Source: Fratercula arctica
Lineage: Eukaryota; Chordata; Aves; Charadriiformes; Alcidae
NCBI GenBank assembly: GCA_947846985.1
Contig: CANTUZ010000001.1
Coordinates: 189,581,455-189,645,454 of the forward strand
Reading direction: 5' to 3'
Length of the DNA stretch: 64,000 bases
This document shows positions 56,038 through 64,000 of the stretch, piece by piece; within the stretch, counting starts at the first letter, position 1; each line of letters opens with the position of its first letter. The notes below the pieces were generated by a model. The model was given only the letters and a program-made list of their open reading frames with translations, did not search any database and was not told the origin of the DNA. The position numbers and the translations under genes were made by a program.

Positions 56038-57033
56038 GGTTTTGTTTGGAAACAGTTTGTGCTGAGGGATGAGAGGATGTTTGGCTCCCAGAACCCCAAA
56101 CCTCTTCAGTCCCTTGAAAAATACACATTTGCGTGTACTGATTTCAATTCTGCACTCAGCTTTGCCTGCACATTTCAAGGAGATTTGGGCACATGACTAG
56201 GATGCATTTCCAAAACAAATAACAAACATCCAGAAGTCTTTTATAAATATGTGTGATAACTAGCACATATTCCAAACGACATGAAGGCAAATTCCCACTG
56301 TGAGACATGGGGCCTCGAAACTTCCAGCAGAGAAGTTGACACTAAACTTCATGAAATTTTTGCATGTCAAAGAAGGGAAAGTGTTAGGAGGATGGTAACA
56401 CAGGAGGGGCTTGGCACAATTTATTGTCTTTATTTTACTTAGATGCATGCATTTCTTTTCAGATATATTGCATACTTTATGTTGACATTATGAAGCATCA
56501 TTTGCTGTAATCAGTAATAACCTTGCATGGTTTTTTTCTTAATTTGTTTTATATTTGTTATATTTTATTGTTGCAAATGAGGACTGAGCTTGCATTCAGC
56601 TGTTGCTGTGCCGTGCCAGTCTGGCATAATCCCACCGAAGCAACTGAAGCTGTTGTAACTGAGTACAGACTGTAGGCTTGTGCATTTCGCAAAGCATCTG
56701 GAAACTTTGGTGGATCCCAGCCAAAACTGTAACTCATTGTTATTGCTCTGATTATGTGATGATTTTATGACATACAATATCCCATTTTCTTAACAGCAGT
56801 CTTTTAAATGCAAACCTCTGGGAACTGATATATTTCTCTCTCTAACTTTGTTTGTTGCTAGCTTGGGTAAGGGTGTTGAAGACCAGGTAAAATGTATTTG
56901 TTAGACTTTGGATCTAGTGCCTGAGCATGATGAACTTTTAACACATTACATAAGCAGTTCAGGCATTCTAGTCAGCTTCCAAAACAGGACTGGGGGCATC
57001 ACAACACACCTGAGCTTAAATCAGAAAAAGTCT

Positions 57034-57100
57034 TGGAAGACTGAACTATTCATTCACTGTCAGAAAGACTGAACTATTCATTCACTGTCTGAAAGACTGA
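57034..57100 (+). repeat. 28-bp tandem repeat, about 2.4 copies
   Basis: GAAAGACTGAACTATTCATT with following CACTGTC recurs with a period of 28 bp. The first copy is GAAGACTGAACT..., the second GAAAGACTGAACT..., and a partial third is GAAAGACTGAG. It lies just before the truncated edge of the CR1 at about 57150. Confidence 0.9.
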
Positions 57101-57149
57101 GATACTCCCCTTAATAATATATTTTGCCTGGGAACCTCAGAATTCCTGT

Positions 57150-58420
57150 TTGAAATGAGCACACCAGAAAAATGGAATAAAACCAGTTGGGCACAGTATC
57201 GATCCGTGGGGGACCACACTTGTGACAGATTGCCGGTTTGAAAAGGAGCTATTTACCACCACCCCCTGGCTGCGGCCTGTCAGCCAGTTCCCACCCACAG
57301 TTCCCACCCCAGCCAGTTTCTCTAGCAGGAGGCTGTGGGAAACCATATCAAAAGCCTTGGAGAAATCCAGGTAGACAATGTCCACTGCTTGTCCCACGTC
57401 AACTGAGTAGGTTACTTTGTTGTAGAAAGCAATCAGGTTTGTCAAGTACAATTTGCCCTTGGTGAATCCACGCTGGCTTTTCCCGGTCACATGTTTCACT
57501 TGACTTGTGTTAGCCCTCAGGAGGATTCGTTCCATAACTTTCCCAGGGACTGAATTAAGACTGATGGGCCTATAACTTCCTGGATACTCCTGTAAGTCCT
57601 TCTTGTAGATGAGGGTGACATTAGCCTTCTTCCGGTCTTCTGGGTTGACCCTCGATCTCCACAACTTCTCAAAGATTATGGAGAGCAGCCTCACAATGAT
57701 GTCAGCCAGCTCTCTTAACGCCCTCAGGTGAGCCCATCGATTTTTAGGGGTCAAGCTCCTGTAATATAACATACCAACATACCAACTCTGCCTTCACTGG
57801 CAGTAGCTCTGTGTTTGCATCAACCTGGATTTTTGTTCCAAGGTCTGGGGCCCGTCAGTGCTGGTAAAGACAGAGGTGAAGAAAGTGTAGAGAACCTCTG
57901 CCTTTTCAGTGTTGCTGGTGACTAATTCACCTCTCCTATTTAACAGAAGGCCAATATTTCCCTTCTGCTTCTGCTCATTGTTTATGTACCTGAAGAACTC
58001 TTTCTTGTAGTTTTTGACATCTCTGGCCAATTTCAATTCGAGCTGAGCTTTTGCTTTTCTAACTGCATCTCTGCACACCCTGGCAATGCCTTTGTAGTCC
58101 TCAACAGGTATTCGTCTGCTTTTCCATCACTGGTATGCTGCTGTTTTGGTTTTGAGCAGACTCAGAAGCTTGCAGTTAAACCAAGGGGGTCTCTTGCTCC
58201 ACCTACTTTCCTTACCTTTTAAGGGATGAATTGTTTTTGTGCTTTCAGGAGAGCATTCTTGCAAAATTCCCAGCACTCGCTAGCTCCTTTATCATCCAAG
58301 GAAGCTTCCCAGTGAATCCCTCCCAGTTGAACCCTGAGCAAACTGAACTGTCTTTTGCTGACAGTTTAGTCCAAAAGATAATTACAGATTTTAACATCTG
58401 CTTGATACTGCAAATATTTT
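57150..58420 (-). mobile_element. CR1 LINE internal fragment lacking its 3' end, minus orientation
   Basis: On the minus strand the coding order is an endonuclease-RT linker (FNWEGFTGKLPW near 58310, then KESRWSKRPPWFN near 58190, CRDAVRKAKAQLELKLARDV at 58078 downward, and NTEKAEVLYTFFTSVFTSTD) and then the RT domain (NPEDRKKANVTLIYKK, YRPISLNSVPGKVMERIL, QRGFTKGKLYLTNLIAFYNK, DIVYLDFSKAFDMVSHSLL). The RT frame 57772-57137 stays open for 211 codons, but YADD and all downstream sequence are absent. Homology ends near 57150, shortly after the VPHGSI block. Most CR1 copies keep the 3' end and lose the 5' end; this one is the reverse. Confidence 0.93.
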
Positions 58421-58487
58421 GTCTTGGACAAAATCCCAAATGAGCGGAATTTTCTTTGACTTTGATCTCTTATGTCGCTGGATGATG

Positions 58488-58630
58488 GATTGAGGTACAA
58501 AAAGATGATTCTCTGTTACCTTAAATATCATGCAATTTTTCACAATGAGAACAGTCAGCCATTGGAATAATCTCCCCAGGGAAGTGGTGGATTCCCCAAC
58601 ATTGGACACTTTTAAGACTCCACAGTTCCA
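58488..58630 (+). mobile_element. Old CR1-type LINE 3' coding remnant, plus orientation
   Basis: The plus strand contains AGCCATTGGAATAATCTCCC and GAAGTGGTGGATTCCCCAAC, which translates to the HWNNLP-x-EVVDSPT motif that ends CR1-like ORF2 proteins. The upstream part (LRYKKMI..., FHNENS) fits the preceding TMR-like segment in degraded form. It faces the neighbouring minus-oriented CR1 fragment, so the two are separate insertions. Confidence 0.75.
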
Positions 58631-58944
58631 TGAAGAACATTGGGCACTTTTCAAGCCAGAATCCATCCTGTAATATGTTAGTCTTTCTGTTCTTCCTGTG
58701 AACGCAGCTTTTCCACCTCCTTTGTGTGTGTGTGCCACAGTGAGCAAAGCAGGGAGCACTTCCACTGCATCTAGCAGAATTTCACCTGTCTTTGAAGGTC
58801 TGAGTTGACTGTAGCACTCCCATTTTGCTAAACACCACAGCTAGTACTTTGTGCCTGCCAGCTGGCAATCCGATATACAAGTGGATATAACCAATTAGCA
58901 GGGACCCTAGTTCTAGTGAGGGATTGGACTTGCTGTGTATGTAT

Positions 58945-59035
58945 CCTACCCATGACTGCAGCTGGGTTTCAACCTCTGGACCTTTGGCACTCTAAGGCAG
59001 GAGCATCGTCTGCCAAGCCGGACTGCAACTCCCCA
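58945..59035 (-). mobile_element. Possible tRNA-derived SINE head, minus orientation
   Basis: On the minus strand the sequence reads as a degenerate tRNA-like promoter: TTGGCAGACGATGC in the A-box position, CTCCTGCCTTAGAG in the anticodon region, and GAGGTTGAAACCC in the B-box position (compare GGTTCRANNCC). Similar tRNA-like sequences occur in amniote SINEs. I cannot fold it well enough to call a functional tRNA, and the body and tail are not clear. It explains part of the long plus-strand frame 58916-59440. Confidence 0.4.
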
Positions 59036-59829
59036 CTCACCAAGCTAGAAGCTGTGCCACGTTTGCTTTACTCTGAAGCTAAATATGAGACAAGATATAT
59101 GCTAGTATTCTCATGCAGAGAAGTTCATCAGAGAAGAGGGAGCACATTCACTAATATGGTTTTTCTATTTTTATGCATTTTATTTCATTATGATTCTTAT
59201 TTAGAATTCTGTAAACCACTGTTTATTTCCATCACATTCAAAGAAAAACTCATCTTGCTTCTCTACCATTACTCTGACGTTTTGAAGAAGAGAGTTCATG
59301 AAGGTCCAAAGGATACTATGTGCTCCTTCGTGTCACATTTAATCAAAAACTCCACCCAGAAGAATTTGACTCTTAGTCATATTCATGTAAAAGTAACTGG
59401 GATTAGTAATCAGTATCTTATACGAATTCATATTTTGTAACATTTTAAATTGAAATGAGCATAAATAATTTGGAGTTTTCTGTTATCAGGCCTTTGGTTA
59501 AATATCCTTTTTGGTTTAAAATTCTGGTTTCACTTCTTTCTGAATCCATGTGCTCATTCATGTCAGCGTCTCTTCTCTATTGCACTGGTTTTAATTAACT
59601 TTATAGTTGCAGATCTGTACAGAATTGCTTTTTGCCCTGTGAATTAATTCCTTTCTAATAACGGTTAGTTATAGATCCATCTATGAAACAAAGGAAAGTC
59701 CTATAAAGAAGAAACAATAAATGGAAAACAGATATTTGGCAAAGAACATTATTGCTCATTCCTTTCACCCATCGCTGCTTCTTAGCATTTCATGAGTAAT
59801 AGATTATGTGGCTTCTCCCAGAATTTTTT

Positions 59830-59960
59830 ATTGTGAAATGTCCTTCACTGGAAGACTTTAAGTGGGATTAGTAAAACTGCTGGTAAACTTGATCTTGCCT
59901 CAGTATGGGAGGATGAACTAGATGACCTCATGGGTTTCTTTGGTCCTGGGTTTCTTTCCT
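59830..59960 (+). mobile_element. Old CR1-type 3' tail, plus orientation
   Basis: The sequence contains CTTGATCTTGCCTCAGTATG, then GGAGGATGAACTAGATGACC followed by CATGGG, the diverged form of the CR1 3' untranslated segment that usually continues GAGGTCCCTTCCAGCC. It has no coding sequence and no intact terminal repeat. Confidence 0.7.
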
Positions 59961-62900
59961 GCTTTGCATGTCTGTAATTCTCACAACTCAGGCTCTGTTT
60001 GTAAAAAGCTGTGCCGTGCTGCATTTAGTTTAGCCTAAACATGGAAATAAAATAGAACTGCTAGTGATTTGCTCTATCTATATTTCACATATCTGAGTTT
60101 AAGAGCTTCTTCTCTTTCCATTCAGTTTTAAAGCAGTGAAACAAGAGAGAAGTGTAATTTAGAGACTTCTTATTGCTGGAAATCTTGCTTTTCTCTGTGA
60201 AGATAAAGGTCAAGAGGGTTTTAAACCAGGATATTCCTTGCCAACTGAGCAATTTAGGAAGCAATTATTTGTAGCTAGTACGGTTTGGGATGGATGCTAT
60301 CATCAGAACAATGAGACTTTTCCCTTGTTTTTGATCCAGTAAACATTCTATTAACAGAACTATGTATCCATACATATGGACATTAGGGAAATGAAGGCAG
60401 AATTTGAAAAAGAAAGTCACTGAATTGAAGACAAACTCGTGATACAGATTTTAACTCAAAATTGAGGTGGGCTCAAGAATAAAGGCTTCATTTATGATTG
60501 CTGAAGAATTATGAGGTTGTTGGAGGTCAAAAGAACTGTGGTGTTATGGTCTACATAAAAGTATAAAAAGAAAGAAAGCAATTACTTTAATCCATTGTTC
60601 AAAGCAAGTTATTATGTCTATCTAGTTTAAATTAATGAATTGTGATGTAGTAGAAAACAAAGACATTTTCAGATGACATATTTTACTTGCTAGCAAAGTG
60701 ATCTCAAACTATATATTGCTGCTCTAATGCTTTCCCAGAAATTCAGCTTAATAATAATCAATAAGTTTTCCAGAAATCTTTTTTCATATTTGGTTCATAA
60801 CACCAAATTGAGAAGACAAACAAAAGCATTTTGTTTGAAATGGCCTTTTCTATCTGAAGATAATTGCTGTGTACAAGTATGAAAAGCTATATGTCTCAAG
60901 AGGTAAAGTTCTAATTAAGTTCTTTTTTACAGCATAGTCATAGGAAGCACTTAACACTTTGCCTACATTTTTGGTCAATTGTGCACAATGAAAGCAAATT
61001 ATTCATATTTTTCCTGTTCAGATAAAATCTTTCCTCTGATATTGGTGGTAATTCCAACTGAAAGGAAGATACGTTTGCTGAACAAAACATGTTTTAGCCA
61101 CACACCTCTATTGTATCTCTGTTAGAGTCCTATGGAATGGCCAGTGTCCAAGGACACAAAAAGGGGTAAAACATCTGTTCCAAAATAAATATGGAAAACT
61201 ACTTTAGGGGACATTTATGTCTATTAACATCAGCTGTGTCACATGTGCTAAACTTATACTAAGCTCTAGTGTGCTGAGCAAAGCCAGAGTATGTAAAGCT
61301 CTGTTCTTTTGAAACAATGGAACAGAAATAGGGCAGAAATGAAACAGTAAAAAGCAGATGCAAAAAGAAGACCTGTGACCACATACAAATACTGAAATGA
61401 TTACTTTTTTCAATTTTAATGATGCTACATTCCTCATCTCGGAAACATGTGTTAATACATAGGTACCAGAAGAGCTGGACGTATCTTGTCAAGGTGTTTG
61501 TTAATTTATTAGATGCAGAATCTGTCTCGTTGTTTCTGAAGATAAAATTTGGACTGTGGTTGCATACACACTTGTGCATCGTTAAGCAGGAGTATGTTAG
61601 GCCACCTTTTTTCCTCTTGTAACACTGTGTTACAGATTTTACCTACACACACTCCACTCTGCCTTACTGATGTTTTAATCCAGTAAAGGAGGGCTCAAGG
61701 CTTACTTATAAGTAAAAGATCAAACAGTCTCGATTATTGAGACTATGCTTCATCCAGACACCAAAAAATGTTGAATTTAATGATAAAAATTATTGTGTAT
61801 CACATTTTAAGCCTAGATAAGACTTCAAAAATAACCACAGAAATCTAAAAGTGTCAACCCGGTCCTTCTGTGTGGGAAGATTCCATAGCTGACAAAAGCT
61901 ATGGAAGGCCAAAATAGCAGTAGGCTTTATTATGCAACTTTGGTATTTGGTCCAGGTAGGTGAAATTGCAATGTCCTTAGCCAAGGGACATTTTCAAAGA
62001 CCTCTTCCAGGCACAAACCCAGAAAAGCAGAGTCAATACATCACCCACACCTTCTTTAATAATTCTTTCCACCAGGGCTTAGGTTGGGGAAGAAACTCTT
62101 TATTCCTGTTCTGTAGGTGTGACAGAGTTTGAATGCCTGACAAGCCAAATTAAGGTGAGGCTTTATAGACCAGACTCTGTCTGAAAGGTTGATTAATAAA
62201 GACAGAGACCTCTGCTAGAAAGAACAGTGTTTCAGAAAAAGAAAATGGAGCATTGTAATTGTTTTGTTCTACTTCAATAATTCTGTGTTTTGTGGCTGTT
62301 TTCAGTGAAAAGCAGATGGACAACTGAGTCATGGGTTAAAGGTACACCACACTCAATAGGAATTTGATTATTTCTTTTCTGGCTTACAATAAATTAAATT
62401 AGTAATCATCAGCTTTAGACAGGAACCCAGAAAAATATGTAAATCCACCAAAAAAGAAATGTAAGAGTATCATCTTTTCAGAATGTATTTTGTTGTTCCT
62501 TTTGAAAGCAAGATATCGAAAATAGTGCAGTTTTCAGTTTAGTCTCAAAGCTCTGTTTTTCATTATTGTGGCTTATTGCCCACTATTAACTGTTTCCAAA
62601 GCCCTTTCAAAGCTCATATGTTCTTTGACTGCTTCTGCTACAGATTGTGAAAGAAATTACTGTATATTGTGGCCCTTTAAGTTTTGTATTTGGTTTGCTA
62701 TAAAAAAAAGTATTGACAGTGTCTTCTGCTGCCTACTCTTTTGACACTAGAAAAGATGAGGATAGTAGTGTGGATTCCCTCTGTCCTTCATAACAGGCTT
62801 AAAAGAAATTTGTTTCATGATGAATTGCCGGAGAGCTGACATGGTACCTGAAGAGCTGCCGTGTACATTTCTAAAGGGTGCTCTGGTAATTGATGGCTTA

Positions 62901-63691
62901 TGTTTACCCTCTGTACCAAATATTTTGCTCAGTCCCCACTCTCTGAAAAAATGAAAATATGGTGGTGGGATGGAAGGGAAAGCCCTCTGTGACCTGAGAA
63001 GTTTTCTCAGTCTATACACTGTGGATGGGATCCATCTTACCTGACTTATGTTTTCAACAATGTAGAGCTCTACAGCTGAGCTTGTTCCTTTGGCTGCCTT
63101 TATAATCAACTGGGAAAAACTGGCAGTTTTAAGGCACAGTTCAGCTGATCTGTTTTGAATATCTCTTTTAGTTGTCTGAATGGCTTAGCTATGAAGATGT
63201 AGTGTCTGTATTTCAGCTGTTAATATTTGATCAGATGAAACCCATCCTGTGTAAATTGCATCCTGAGCAATCCTGATAAAATATGTGTGACAACTCATGC
63301 ATGCAAAGTTAAGTGGGTCTCGTGTTCACAGGAGGTAGGGAATGTGGTGCAAACTCCTTTAGCAGGATGTTGGTTGCATCCACTAGCACATGAGATACAC
63401 ATAGTTCAAACCTGCTGTCATAACTGTGGTGCCACTTTGTGACTACTGAGTATCTGAAGATGGATGTGATGTTCAGAAGTTGAAGACTTGTGGGGTGCTG
63501 GATATTCTCTATACATATATTTCAGCAGAATGAAAGCATATGTTCCTAAATGATTTGTCCTGTGTTGAATCTGACTCTTTACCCACTGAAAATTCCTAAA
63601 CCTCTTACCAGTACAGGGTCAAGTCATTACAGAGGTAATGTGATTTTTGCATAAAGGTTTGTTTTGGAAAAGGAAGTGAAAGAAGAGAAAA

Positions 63692-63705
63692 GGGGGGGGG
63701 GGGGG
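63692..63705 (+). repeat. Poly(G) run, 14 bases
   Basis: G14 is flanked by purine-rich sequence (GAAGAGAAAA before, AAAGAAGA after). It could form a quadruplex only with other G runs. It is likely length-variable and error-prone in sequencing. Confidence 0.9.
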
Positions 63706-64000
63706 AAAGAAGACTGGTGATGAAGGAAATTGAACAGCAAAACCACTTTTCCCATAATAATTTTATTTGAAAGTATAAATTTGTGGGTTTCTTTTTTTTT
63801 ACTTTTTCTTTATATGCCTTGAGGCTTTCCCCTTCATCCAGAGTTTTATCATCTGTTAGGAATGCCATTTATAATTTGAATAAACAATAGAGAAATAAAC
63901 CCACTAGTGATAAGACTGAAGGCTCTGTCTTTACTCTCCATGAAATAAAAATTCAAAGTGTTCACCCCTCACCTTATGAAGTTATAAAGATTTGCTCCAG

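Larger units (their letters stand above)
37013..64000 (+). other. CPED1: CPED1 intron (or gene-distal sequence), at least 27 kb
   Basis: The stretch starts with the donor GTATTG after the cadherin-like domain and shows no further CPED1 exon before the window ends. Open frames here (for example 43339-43653, 48325-48552, 55500-55838 minus, 62747-63109 minus) have no recognised family. Repeats listed separately are homopolymer and G/T tracts, CR1 fragments near 57150-58420, 58488-58630 and 59830-59960, and a possible SINE near 58945-59035. Conserved-looking sequence lies near 48690-49160. The missing PC-esterase exons most likely lie beyond 64000, which would make this a very long intron; a divergent or misassembled exon cannot be excluded. 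Confidence 0.65.

Noticed and set aside
58916..59440. 174-codon plus-strand open frame
   Set aside because: It overlaps a tRNA-like SINE remnant at its 5' end, shows no recognised motif, has no splice-consistent partner and lies inside an intron. A frame of this length is possible by chance in 64 kb of AT-rich DNA read in six frames.

Overview
The window looks like a piece of a bird nuclear genome. It is AT-rich, has few coding bases and no bacterial-style gene packing. It carries several CR1 LINE copies of the avian type: 3' tails ending in repeats of the kind gattctatgattcta, or the reverse complement catagaatca..., and reverse-transcriptase remnants. Nearly all open frames seen in six-frame translation are chance or repeat-derived.

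The only host gene I can support is on the + strand. Ten GT-AG bounded exons between 7993 and 37012 join in one continuous reading frame of about 432 codons. I recognise the product as the middle part of CPED1 (cadherin-like and PC-esterase domain containing 1). Two of the exons (68 and 45 bp) are too short to stand out as open frames and were found by phase matching. The last two coding exons here (33627-33813 and 36844-37012) encode the cadherin-like beta-sandwich domain. Exons for the N-terminus and for the C-terminal PC-esterase domain were not found, so they probably lie outside the window on either side.

Layout. 1-7992 is an intron with some conserved-looking blocks and a MIR-like SINE remnant. 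7993-8161 is the first exon seen. A 12.2 kb intron follows, containing an internally deleted CR1 (about 18410-19287). 20388-25933 holds five clustered exons and a short CR1 tail. The 25934-31286 intron has a purine microsatellite and a reverse-strand CR1. 31287-37012 holds five further exons, with a 1.3 kb reverse-strand CR1 between the last two. 37013-64000 is intron to the window end, with T-, A- and G-rich runs, a CR1 fragment that lacks its usual 3' end (about 57150-58420), two older CR1 tails and a possible tRNA-derived SINE.

The most unusual structural observation is a 124-bp ungapped duplication. The segment 33435-33558 reappears at 34385-34508, exactly 950 bp downstream, spliced into the 3' end of a CR1 copy with short shared sequence at both junctions. 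This looks like a templated insertion during repair. I saw no sign of a novel enzymatic or defence system. Exon identity rests on recalled family similarity and splice-phase consistency, not on a database search.
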